NCBI GenBank assembly: GCA_001013295.1
Contig: LAZY01000025.1
Span: 1 to 64,000, forward strand
DNA length: 64,000 nucleotides
Direction of reading: 5' to 3'
Origin: Chryseobacterium indologenes
GTDB lineage: Bacteria; Bacteroidota; Bacteroidia; Flavobacteriales; Weeksellaceae
Each line of letters begins with the position of its first letter. Within the stretch, counting starts at the first letter, position 1. Made by a program: the position numbers and the translations under genes. The notes beneath the pieces were generated by a model. It was not told the DNA's origin and ran no database searches. It saw only the letters and a program-made list of their open reading frames with translations. Below, in pieces: positions 35,831 through 44,465 of the stretch.

Positions 35831-37543
35831 ATGAGTCAAAAATGGATTTATAAGCCCGAACCCGATGAGGAAATTGTGGACGGACTAAGTTCGTCGCTTG
35901 GTTTTGGTACTTTTGAATCTAAACTTCTCGTTCTAAGAGGAATTGACAACTATCAGAAGGCGAGAGAATTTTTCAAACCAAACCTTAACGATATACACAA
36001 CCCGTTTTTAATGGCAGACATGCAAAAAGCTGTAGAGCGTATTGCAACGGCTATTGAAAATGGAGAAAAAATACTGGTATATGGTGACTACGATGTGGAT
36101 GGAACTACAGCTGTAGCCCTGATGTACCTATACCTCAGCAAAATTGTTGAGAAAAAATACCTGGATTACTATATCCCGGACAGAAACTCTGAAGGATATG
36201 GAATTTCTACGGAAGGAATTGATTTCGCCAAAGAAAATGGTTTCTCATTAATCATCGCTCTGGACTGTGGAATCAAGTCACTTGATATGATCAATTATGC
36301 CACCAGTCTGGACATCGATTTTATTATCTGTGATCACCACCTTCCCGGAGAAGAAATCCCTAATGCGGTTGCCGTACTTGATCCTAAAAGAAGTGACTGC
36401 AGGTATCCTTTTAAAGAGCTTTCAGGATGTGGCGTAGGCTTTAAACTTTGCCAGGGACTGAATACCATCTATAAAATTCCGGAAGCTGAATTGTTTGAGC
36501 TTACAGATCTTCTTGCCATTTCTATTGCAGCAGATATTGTTTCGATGACCGGAGAAAACAGAGTTTTGGCCAAAATGGGGTTAAAAACACTCAGAAAGAC
36601 AAGAAATCTGGGATTAAGATTACTGATTCCCGAGGATAAGCTTTCTCATTTTGAAATATCCAATATCGTTTTTGAGATCGCTCCCAAAATCAATGCTGCC
36701 GGAAGAATCTCACATGGTAAGGCTGCTGTAGAGCTTATGGTCTCGGATAACCTGAAGCATGCCAATCAGATCGTGAATGACATTATGAACCTCAACGATG
36801 AAAGGCGTGAACTGGATATGAACTCCACACTTTCTGCACTGAATCAGATTATAGAATCTCAGCAGGAAACCAAACATACTACAATCGTTTACCACCCTGA
36901 ATGGAATAAGGGAGTAATTGGAATTGTTGCTTCAAGACTTATTGAAACCTATTATAAACCTACTCTTGTATTTACAGATGGTAATAACGGGGAAATGGTA
37001 GCTTCCGCAAGATCTGTTTCTGATTTTGATGTACATGAAGCGCTTGATATGTGCTCGGAATATTTCCTTAAATTTGGTGGACATCATGCAGCAGCAGGAC
37101 TTTCCATGGAGAAGGATAAATTTGATGCCTTTAAGGAAAAGTTTGAAAGAATTGTTTCTGAAAAAATCCAGGAGCATCAGAAAGAGCCTTCCATCACCAT
37201 TGATACTGAGATCAAAGTGGATGAGATCAACAGAGAATTTATCAATTTCCATAGAAAACTGGCTCCTTTCGGACCTCATAATATGAAACCTATTTTTACC
37301 TTGACGGATCAGAAACTTTCCGGCTATGTAAAAACAATGGGGAAGGACAATAATCACCTGAAGTTTTATATCAGACAGGAATCCACCGGGAGGAATATAG
37401 AGTGTGTTGGCTTCAAACTAGGTCAGTTTGTGGAAGATTTTAAAAACAAAAACTTCGATCTGGCTTTTACTCTTGAAGAAAATCATTGGAAAGGCAATGT
37501 AACGCATTATCTTAATATCAAGGATGTAAAATTTAGAGACTAA
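35831..37543 (+). CDS. recJ: Single-stranded-DNA-specific exonuclease RecJ
   Basis: 570 residues from the ATG at 35831 (MSQKWIYKPE). DHH-family 5'-3' exonuclease used in recombination and mismatch repair. Motifs: GDYDVDGT (85-92), CDHHLPG (about 167-173), the DHHA1 motif GGHHAAAGLS near 425 and a C-terminal OB-fold part. A start 30 bp upstream would add a hydrophobic MLFFFLIFVN not seen in the family and is rejected. The downstream gene is nadD after 121 bp. Confidence 0.96.
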   Translation: MSQKWIYKPEPDEEIVDGLSSSLGFGTFESKLLVLRGIDNYQKAREFFKPNLNDIHNPFLMADMQKAVERIATAIENGEKILVYGDYDVDGTTAVALMYLYLSKIVEKKYLDYYIPDRNSEGYGISTEGIDFAKENGFSLIIALDCGIKSLDMINYATSLDIDFIICDHHLPGEEIPNAVAVLDPKRSDCRYPFKELSGCGVGFKLCQGLNTIYKIPEAELFELTDLLAISIAADIVSMTGENRVLAKMGLKTLRKTRNLGLRLLIPEDKLSHFEISNIVFEIAPKINAAGRISHGKAAVELMVSDNLKHANQIVNDIMNLNDERRELDMNSTLSALNQIIESQQETKHTTIVYHPEWNKGVIGIVASRLIETYYKPTLVFTDGNNGEMVASARSVSDFDVHEALDMCSEYFLKFGGHHAAAGLSMEKDKFDAFKEKFERIVSEKIQEHQKEPSITIDTEIKVDEINREFINFHRKLAPFGPHNMKPIFTLTDQKLSGYVKTMGKDNNHLKFYIRQESTGRNIECVGFKLGQFVEDFKNKNFDLAFTLEENHWKGNVTHYLNIKDVKFRD

Positions 37544-37664
37544 TTGAGGTTGCAGGTAAAATCAAAACCCAAACAGAAGATTCTGTTAATCTAAAAAACT
37601 TAATTTCCTTGTTATACTTAAAAGTGCTATCACCTATTATCAGCTACCTACTACGTAACAAAAA

Positions 37665-38249
37665 ATGAAAAAAATCGGTTTATTTTTCGGGTCTTTCAAT
37701 CCAATACATATCGGGCATCTTATTCTGGCAAATTATATCCTGGAAAATTCTGATATGGATGAACTTTGGTTTGTAGTAAGCCCGCAAAACCCATTTAAGG
37801 ATAAAAAATCTTTATTAAAAGATCACAACAGGCTGGATATGGTGCAGCTTGCTGTAAAAAACTACCCTAATATGAGGGCATCCAATGTAGAGTTTTCTTT
37901 ACCAAAGCCTAGCTATACGATTGATACCCTCACCTATCTTCATGAAAAATATCCGGATTATTCATTCAGCCTGATCATGGGTGAAGATAACCTGGAGAGT
38001 CTTCACAAATGGAAAAACTCAGATCTTCTGATCAAAAACCATCACATCATTGTTTACCCAAGAGTATTTGATGGAGAGAAAAAAGATTCTGAATATCTAC
38101 AGCACGAAAATATCTCTATGATCAAGGCTCCGGTTATTGAGCTTTCTGCCACGGAGATCCGCAATATGATCAAAGATGACAAAAATGTAAGGCCTATGCT
38201 TCCTCCTGAAGTTTTTGAATATTTGGATGGAAGTAATTTTTATAAGTAA
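37665..38249 (+). CDS. nadD: Nicotinate-nucleotide adenylyltransferase
   Basis: 194 residues. It adenylates nicotinic acid mononucleotide in NAD synthesis. The nucleotidyltransferase motif GSFNPIHIGH (9-18) and the C-terminal SATEIR are seen, along with SPQNPFKDK and MGEDNLESLHKWK. It is full length. Short repeat-like sequence (TATCACCTATTATCAGCTACC) precedes it and no clear promoter is seen. Confidence 0.95.
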   Translation: MKKIGLFFGSFNPIHIGHLILANYILENSDMDELWFVVSPQNPFKDKKSLLKDHNRLDMVQLAVKNYPNMRASNVEFSLPKPSYTIDTLTYLHEKYPDYSFSLIMGEDNLESLHKWKNSDLLIKNHHIIVYPRVFDGEKKDSEYLQHENISMIKAPVIELSATEIRNMIKDDKNVRPMLPPEVFEYLDGSNFYK

Positions 38250-38332
38250 TTTTGCAGTTCAGGAATTAAGCTTCAGTATGTAATGCTTAGTTCAGATACA
38301 ATGCCTATCATTCATAACCCATAATTCTAGAA

Positions 38333-38671
38333 ATGAACTTCATCGAAAAATTATTTTCAAAATACTCTCAGGAAAAACTCATCAAATGGTTTAAACAGAT
38401 TTGTCTTGCAGAAGCCATTTCATGTGTTTTGTTGTATTGTGTTGCGATGATCTGGATTCGATATGATGAGAATCTGTATTCTATTATTTTCATCAGTGTG
38501 ATTGGCAGTTTACACGGATTATTTTTTACGCTTTATCTTTTACTCTGTCTTCCCGCAAGAAAAATTTACCATTGGGATGATGAAGATTTTGTATTCGCTT
38601 TATTGGCTGCATTTTTCCCTTTCGCTACGGTATGGGTAGATAAAAAGTTGGCTAATTTCGACAGAGAATAA
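38333..38671 (+). CDS. DUF3817-domain membrane protein
   Basis: 112 residues with three hydrophobic segments (about 24-44, 50-72 and 84-104) and a conserved ISVIGSLHGLFFTLY core typical of DUF3817 integral membrane proteins. The function is unknown. It follows nadD after 83 bp in the same direction and may be cotranscribed. Confidence 0.75.
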   Translation: MNFIEKLFSKYSQEKLIKWFKQICLAEAISCVLLYCVAMIWIRYDENLYSIIFISVIGSLHGLFFTLYLLLCLPARKIYHWDDEDFVFALLAAFFPFATVWVDKKLANFDRE

Positions 38672-38700
38672 AAATATTTTTCATAAAATTTCATGTTTTG

Positions 38701-38723
38701 CTGTAACAAAATTATTGTTACAG
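38701..38723 (+). terminator. Inverted repeat after the DUF3817 gene
   Basis: CTGTAACAA (38701-38709) pairs perfectly with TTGTTACAG (38715-38723), loop AATTA. The following TTGTCTTATTAT is only partly T-rich. It is probably the terminator of nadD and the DUF3817 gene, otherwise an operator for the promoter 110 bp further. Confidence 0.5.
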
Positions 38724-38831
38724 TTGTCTTATTATACAGAAAGGTCAAGCAATCAATTTTTTAATACGAAATTTTAACAACTGAAAATCAATAAGTTAAA
38801 TTCAATTAAAATTATTTTTCAGTACTTTGTA

Positions 38832-38863
38832 TTGCATGATACTAAATTTATTATATATCTTTG
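38832..38863 (+). promoter_or_regulatory. Promoter of the tandem receptor genes
   Basis: TTG (38832-38834), a 21-nt spacer and TATCTTTG (38856-38863): a full consensus match. Transcription would start near 38870, with a 45-nt leader before the first receptor. Confidence 0.75.
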
Positions 38864-38914
38864 TAATGTTAAATAACAAACCATACAAGCTATTAAACTA
38901 AAAAATTAACAATC

Positions 38915-41176
38915 ATGAAAACTCAAATTTTTATTGCAGCCCTATTTTTCAGCGGATTTGCTATAGCACAGCAGAAAAAAGACAGTTTGAAGGTAAACAG
39001 CATTGAGGCTGTCAATATCAAGAAACAAGTTTTCAAAAAACAAGGAGACCGATTAGTATATGATGTAGCTGCTTCTCCTATTGCCAAAGGAACCAATACG
39101 TTCAATTTGTTGAAGCAGACTCCTATGATTTCCAGTATTGACGGAAAAACACTGAAGATTCTGGGAAAAAATGATGCGGTAATCTACATCAACAACAAAA
39201 AAACGAATATGGATTCTGAGGCATTAATTGAAATGCTGAAGTCTACTCCATCTGAAGATATTCAGAAAATTGAAGTCATTACCGTTCCCGGAAGTGAATT
39301 CCAGGTGGAATCTAAGGAAGGGGTTATCAACATCGTAATGAAAAAGAACAAAAATAACGGCTACAACGGGACGATGAAAATGCAGAATGAACAGGCTTAT
39401 TACAACAACCCTAATGCAGGAGGTTCTTTTAATTTCAGACAGGGAAAGTGGTCCGGGAATTCTAATTTCAGAATGGGCAGCTGGACGGAAAGACAAAATT
39501 ATACACTTTCTAATGGGGACCCTACTTTCAGAAATGAATCCTCCGGATACAATGATGATCCCAATAAAAATTTCGGTGGCGGTTTCAACCTTGACTATGA
39601 AATCAACAAGAAACAAAGTCTTGGATTCTCGTATAATATGAGATACAATAAAAGTTTCAACTCTGTTTTGGATATTACAAACTGGCAAAACGGGGTTTTA
39701 ACGAACAGAACGATCAATAATGAGGATGCCCAAACCAGAAATCATTCTTTCAATCTGAATTATGAAGTAAAAACGGATTCACTGGGAAGTAAGCTGACAT
39801 CTAATGTATCTTATCTTTGGTTCAATAGAGACAAGGTAAGCTTCAACGAAACCTTTCCTTTAAATACTGATCCTAATAACATATACTCTGCTCTGCATCA
39901 ATCTGTACCGCAGATCATCAACAATTATGCAGCCAACATAGATTACCTGAAAAAAACAGCCAAAGGGGCTACATGGCTGATGGGAATAAGCTATAACCGT
40001 ACGAATACGGATAATGATGCCAAGCAGGACAGACTTCAAAACGGTGAATTCGTAGAAGATCCAAAACAAACGAATCATTTTATTTATAAAGAAAATATTT
40101 TAGGAATCTACCTCAACTATGAGAGAAAGCTTACTGAAAAGTTATACGGGAAAATTGGAGCCCGATATGAAATGACAAGAAGTACAGGTGATATTGTGGA
40201 TAAAACAGGATTTGAAAGAAATTACAACAACCTGCTGCCCTATTTGAATTTAAATTATACTATCAATTCGGATCACAACCTCAGCTATACTTTTTCAAGC
40301 AGAATCAGAAGACCGAGATTCTGGGAGCTAAACCCATCCATAACGTATTTTACTCTTACCAATTATACACAGAACAACCCGTTTATACTGGCTGCTAAGT
40401 TTTATAATCAGGAACTGAATTATATGTATAAAAATTCATTCTATGCCAACCTTAGTTATAATATGGTAGAAGATGCTTCCGCTTCTGATATGCTTCCATT
40501 ACAGGGAAGTATCACTCGTCCTAAAAGAGATATTAATGGAAATATCATCCTTGACAACAACGGAAATAAAGTTATGGAAACGGTAAGATTCCTGAGATAT
40601 ATAAGAACCAACTACGGAAAGAACAGAGAGCTAAACTTAACGCTTGGAATGAACAAATCATGGTTCAAAGATATATGGACAACGAATTATTCGGTTAACT
40701 TAACCTATTCTACTTACAAAGGCGGAGTATGGGAAGACCCAACAGCTATACCGACTCCGGGAGAAACTGAAACTTTGGATCCTTACATCATTGATGTCAA
40801 AAACTACAGCATGTCTGCTTCTCTTAACAATATTATCAGACTTTCTTCCAAAAAAGACTGGTATCTGGGTGTCAATTATTTCTTCGGAAGTAAAGTAGCC
40901 ATGGAAGGAGGTACAGTAGGCACAAGACAGAGCTTCGATCTGAGTCTGAAAAAAATCGCAGGTGACTGGACGATTATGGCGGAAGTAAACGACCTCTTCA
41001 ACCAAAGCTTCTACAGGGTGAAAGGAATACAGCCTAACGGAATGTATAATAATATCACCAACTTCAGCTATCCAAGAATAATCAGCATCGGCGCTACTTA
41101 TAATTTCGGAAATCAGAAACTGAAAAAAGCAAGGGAAATGAAATCAGCGAATGATGCTGTAAAATCAAGAACCTAA
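38915..41176 (+). CDS. TonB-type outer-membrane beta-barrel protein, copy 1
   Basis: 753 residues of the outer-membrane beta-barrel family that combines a TonB-type plug (about 30-150, with SPIAKGTNTFNLLKQTP and VITVPGSEFQVESKEGVINI) with a C-terminal barrel. Signal peptide 1-18. It lacks the carboxypeptidase-like N-terminal domain of SusC proteins, and no SusD gene is nearby. The ligand is unknown. It forms a tandem pair with the next gene (44 bp gap), from which it has diverged clearly in the barrel but little in the plug, pointing to gene duplication. Confidence 0.88.
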   Translation: MKTQIFIAALFFSGFAIAQQKKDSLKVNSIEAVNIKKQVFKKQGDRLVYDVAASPIAKGTNTFNLLKQTPMISSIDGKTLKILGKNDAVIYINNKKTNMDSEALIEMLKSTPSEDIQKIEVITVPGSEFQVESKEGVINIVMKKNKNNGYNGTMKMQNEQAYYNNPNAGGSFNFRQGKWSGNSNFRMGSWTERQNYTLSNGDPTFRNESSGYNDDPNKNFGGGFNLDYEINKKQSLGFSYNMRYNKSFNSVLDITNWQNGVLTNRTINNEDAQTRNHSFNLNYEVKTDSLGSKLTSNVSYLWFNRDKVSFNETFPLNTDPNNIYSALHQSVPQIINNYAANIDYLKKTAKGATWLMGISYNRTNTDNDAKQDRLQNGEFVEDPKQTNHFIYKENILGIYLNYERKLTEKLYGKIGARYEMTRSTGDIVDKTGFERNYNNLLPYLNLNYTINSDHNLSYTFSSRIRRPRFWELNPSITYFTLTNYTQNNPFILAAKFYNQELNYMYKNSFYANLSYNMVEDASASDMLPLQGSITRPKRDINGNIILDNNGNKVMETVRFLRYIRTNYGKNRELNLTLGMNKSWFKDIWTTNYSVNLTYSTYKGGVWEDPTAIPTPGETETLDPYIIDVKNYSMSASLNNIIRLSSKKDWYLGVNYFFGSKVAMEGGTVGTRQSFDLSLKKIAGDWTIMAEVNDLFNQSFYRVKGIQPNGMYNNITNFSYPRIISIGATYNFGNQKLKKAREMKSANDAVKSRT

Positions 41177-41220
41177 TCTATAAAAAACTTATCACTTACC
41201 ACTCTCTAAAGAAAACCAAC

Positions 41221-43476
41221 ATGAAACGTATCCTTTTATCAATAGCCATCGTCTTCGGAACCTGCACCTTTGCTCAGGAGAAAAAATCTGACACGGCCAA
41301 AACGAAGAATATAGAAGGTATCACTATTACCAAACAGGTATTTAAAAAGCAAAGCGACCGTTTTGTATATGACGTAGCCGCCTCACCCGTTGCCAAAGGA
41401 AATACCACTTTTGACCTTTTGAAACAGACTCCGTTATTATCTTCTACAGATGATAAAACCTTAAAAATTGCAGGAAAGAATAATGCACTGATCTATATCA
41501 ACGGAAGAAAAACCAATATGGACTCTGAGTCTCTGGTTCAGTTCCTGAAAAATACACCTGCTGAGAATATTCAGAAAATTGAAGTGATTACCGTTCCGGG
41601 AAGTGAATATCAGGTAGAATCTTCAGATGGAATCATCAATATCGTTTTAAAGAAAAAAATGAGTGATGGTCTCAACGGAAATATGAGAATGTCTAATACC
41701 ACCAACAAATACAATGCAAGCCAGGCAAGTTTCTCAGCCAATTACAGAAAGGGAAAACTTGGGGTCAATGCCAGCCTTAGCGGTGGTGAGAATATCGAAG
41801 CTCAGACCTATACTTTAAGGAATGGTACTGCGTCTACTTCTAATGAATCTACGGGAGATATTGATGATCCGAACAAAAATATCGGAGGTTATCTGAACAT
41901 CGACTATCAGCTGAATGATAAAAGTAATCTGGCTTTATCCTGGAATACCTGGGCGAATAAAAGCTATAATTCTACCGTGAACCTTTTCAATACGATTAAA
42001 GATGATGGTGAAGACCCAAGGTATACATGGTCTAAAAACAAAGAAGATGCAAGGTCTTATAACAATTCCCTGAACTTAAACTATGAGCTGAAAACAGATT
42101 CACTGGGCAGTAAATTGAATTTGAATGTTGCTTATCTGAATTACAGAAGGTTTCAGTATACAGATAACAAGACCTATATTTCGGATGCCAACAGAGGAAT
42201 AGGAACGAATACCACCCAGGTGATTCAGGATCTGCCACAGATCATTAATAATTTCTCCGGAATGGCCGATTATATCCAGAAGTTTAAAAATGATCTTACG
42301 ATTTCCATAGGAGGAAACTATAATAAAACAAAAACAGACAACGATTCTAAAAACATTACTTATTTCTTTGATCCCGCAAAAGCTCCTGATCCGAGACCGA
42401 ACCATTTTATTTATGATGAAAATATTTATGGGGTCTATCTAACAGCTGAAAAGAAGTTTTCAGATAAAATATCCGGTAAAATCGGGGCCAGATATGAAAT
42501 TACCAACAGTTTGGGAACTTCTGATAATGCCTCTACTGAAGAACTCAAAAGAATTGAACGAAATTATAAGAATTTCCTTCCGTATCTAAGCTTCAATTAT
42601 GCCATCAATGACAAGAACAATATTTCCTATTCATTTTCGAGCAGAATGAGAAGACCTAGCTTCTGGGAACTGAATCCGGTAAAAAATATCCTGACGGATG
42701 ATAATTATACTCAAAACAACCCTTTTGTAAAGGCCTCTTCCACTTATAATCAGGAACTGACCTACATGTATAAGAATTCATACTTCCTTATTTTGAACCA
42801 CTCTTATATTCAGGATGCCATTACTCAGGTTCCGCTACAAGGATACCCTGTTTCTCCTGATGGCAGCGTAGGAGCGAATCCTGTTCTGAGATACATCAGA
42901 ACGAATTTTGGGAACAAACAGGAAATGTCTGCCATGATAGGGATGCAAAAATCATTCTTTAAACAGTACTGGACCACCAATTTCAACATCGGTGTTCAGC
43001 ATAATATCAATAACGGAAGCCTCGATACGGACCCTACTACAGGAGACCGCTTCAAAAATAAAGAAGGAGAATATATCGTGTATACCAACAAAACAAATTC
43101 TACCAGTCTTTTGATTCAGACTAACAACACGATCCGTCTTGATAAAAAGAAAACATGGTTCTTCGGGCTTAATTATTTCTTCGTAGACCGACAGCAGATT
43201 GAACTGGGATCACTGAAAAGCCTGATGAGTTTAGATCTTAGTTTAAAGAAAGTATGGAATGAGTGGACCTTTGCAGCCAACGTCAATGATATTTTAAATA
43301 CCAATATCATTAAAATTGAAGATTACCAGGCTAACGGAAATTATAATTACATCCATCAAAACCGTTACAACAGAAGTTTTACAATAAGTCTTACCTACAA
43401 TTTTGGAAATCAGAAAGTGAAAAAGGTAAGAGACATCGAAGGAGCATCAGATTCCATCAAAAGCAGAACCAGATAA
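41221..43476 (+). CDS. TonB-type outer-membrane beta-barrel protein, copy 2
   Basis: 751 residues, paralogue of the preceding gene. Signal peptide 1-18 (ends CTFAQ); plug motif ASPVAKGNTTFDLLKQTP; IEVITVPGSEYQVESSDGIINIV. Both proteins share TYNFGNQKVKK-like last strands and SIKSRT-like tails. The extracellular loops differ in length and sequence. It has no promoter of its own that I can see and ends before a hairpin at 43515-43538. Confidence 0.88.
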   Translation: MKRILLSIAIVFGTCTFAQEKKSDTAKTKNIEGITITKQVFKKQSDRFVYDVAASPVAKGNTTFDLLKQTPLLSSTDDKTLKIAGKNNALIYINGRKTNMDSESLVQFLKNTPAENIQKIEVITVPGSEYQVESSDGIINIVLKKKMSDGLNGNMRMSNTTNKYNASQASFSANYRKGKLGVNASLSGGENIEAQTYTLRNGTASTSNESTGDIDDPNKNIGGYLNIDYQLNDKSNLALSWNTWANKSYNSTVNLFNTIKDDGEDPRYTWSKNKEDARSYNNSLNLNYELKTDSLGSKLNLNVAYLNYRRFQYTDNKTYISDANRGIGTNTTQVIQDLPQIINNFSGMADYIQKFKNDLTISIGGNYNKTKTDNDSKNITYFFDPAKAPDPRPNHFIYDENIYGVYLTAEKKFSDKISGKIGARYEITNSLGTSDNASTEELKRIERNYKNFLPYLSFNYAINDKNNISYSFSSRMRRPSFWELNPVKNILTDDNYTQNNPFVKASSTYNQELTYMYKNSYFLILNHSYIQDAITQVPLQGYPVSPDGSVGANPVLRYIRTNFGNKQEMSAMIGMQKSFFKQYWTTNFNIGVQHNINNGSLDTDPTTGDRFKNKEGEYIVYTNKTNSTSLLIQTNNTIRLDKKKTWFFGLNYFFVDRQQIELGSLKSLMSLDLSLKKVWNEWTFAANVNDILNTNIIKIEDYQANGNYNYIHQNRYNRSFTISLTYNFGNQKVKKVRDIEGASDSIKSRTR

Positions 43477-43514
43477 TAGTTATCTTTCTTCATATTCAAT
43501 TAATTATTTTGTAT

Positions 43515-43538
43515 AACCCGTCGAGTTTTCGTCGGGTT
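43515..43538 (+). terminator. Terminator of the receptor pair
   Basis: AACCCGTCGA pairs with TCGTCGGGTT with one T-T mismatch and loop GTTT, followed by TTTTTATC. Confidence 0.85.
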
Positions 43539-43554
43539 TTTTATCTTTAATGGT

Positions 43555-44415
43555 ATGAAAAAAACAGTATTCACCCTATTGGCTACTCTCATTTTGCTTC
43601 TTTTACTGATCTGCTGTAAAGAGAAGAAGATCAGTCTTGGGGAGAGCACCACCTTTGATAAAGAAGCTGACGTATCTTATGGAAGTGTTTCTGAGCAGAT
43701 CATGGATCTTTATATTCCTCAGACAAAGTCGGCAAAAGAAAGAGAAGTTTTTGTGATTATTCATGGTGGAGGCTGGCGCAGCGGTAATAAATCTCAACTC
43801 ACTTTCTTCACGCTTTCGCTGATGCAAAAGTTTCCCGATCATATTTTTGTCAATATGAATTACAGGCTGGCATCAGAAACCCACTATGCCTTACCCAATC
43901 AGCTCGATGATATTCATGAGGTTTCTAAATTTTTAGAGAAGAAACTGCATTACAGTCCAAAAATGATCTTGTTGGGAAATAGTGCCGGCGGGCATTTATC
44001 TATGTTGTATGCGTATCATTCAGATTCGTTGAAGAAGGTCAAAGCCGTGATTAATATTGTTGGGCCAACCGATCTTTCAGATCCCAGCTTCAGAAGCTAC
44101 CAGGAATATTCATTTGTAGAAAGAAGACTTGTGGATCCTCATATACCTAAACCAGGCATATCACGTATTGATTTTGCCAGCCCCATTCACTGGATTACGC
44201 AAAATACTCCTCCTACCCTTTCCTACTACGGAAAAACTGATCGTGTGATTCCTACTACCCAGGGAAAGATCCTGGATTCTGTCTTAAATAAAAACAACGT
44301 AATACACGAGACTTGTGAATTCAACGGAGGGCATCTGGATTGGGATCGCTCTCCAAATGATTTGTTCCTTATTGATAAAATCGATCTTTTTCTGAAACGG
44401 ATTGATAAAAAATAA
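43555..44415 (+). CDS. Alpha/beta-hydrolase lipoprotein (carboxylesterase-like)
   Basis: 286 residues. The lipobox at LLIC (C20 or C21) predicts a lipid anchor. HGGGW (70-74) is the oxyanion hole, S143 in GNSAG is the nucleophile, D in GKTDRVIP and H in GGHLDW complete the triad. BD-FAE/hormone-sensitive-lipase-like esterases act on short acyl or aryl esters, for example on plant polysaccharides. The gene follows the receptor pair and lies head-to-tail opposite a GH43 gene, which fits a glycan-degrading setting but does not prove it. Confidence 0.83.
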   Translation: MKKTVFTLLATLILLLLLICCKEKKISLGESTTFDKEADVSYGSVSEQIMDLYIPQTKSAKEREVFVIIHGGGWRSGNKSQLTFFTLSLMQKFPDHIFVNMNYRLASETHYALPNQLDDIHEVSKFLEKKLHYSPKMILLGNSAGGHLSMLYAYHSDSLKKVKAVINIVGPTDLSDPSFRSYQEYSFVERRLVDPHIPKPGISRIDFASPIHWITQNTPPTLSYYGKTDRVIPTTQGKILDSVLNKNNVIHETCEFNGGHLDWDRSPNDLFLIDKIDLFLKRIDKK

Positions 44416-44442
44416 ACGCTCTGAAAAAGGATCAGAGCGTTT
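44414..44442. terminator. Bidirectional terminator
   Basis: AAACGCTCTGA (44414-44424) pairs perfectly with TCAGAGCGTTT (44432-44442), loop AAAAGGA. It overlaps the esterase stop codon and separates two convergent genes. Confidence 0.92.
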
Positions 44443-44465
44443 GTTTTATAGGAATATAGTATGTT

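Noticed and set aside
38915..43476. SusC/SusD polysaccharide utilisation locus with the GH43 and esterase genes
   Set aside because: The receptors lack the SusC N-terminal domain, there is no SusD gene, and the GH43 gene is on the opposite strand behind a terminator.
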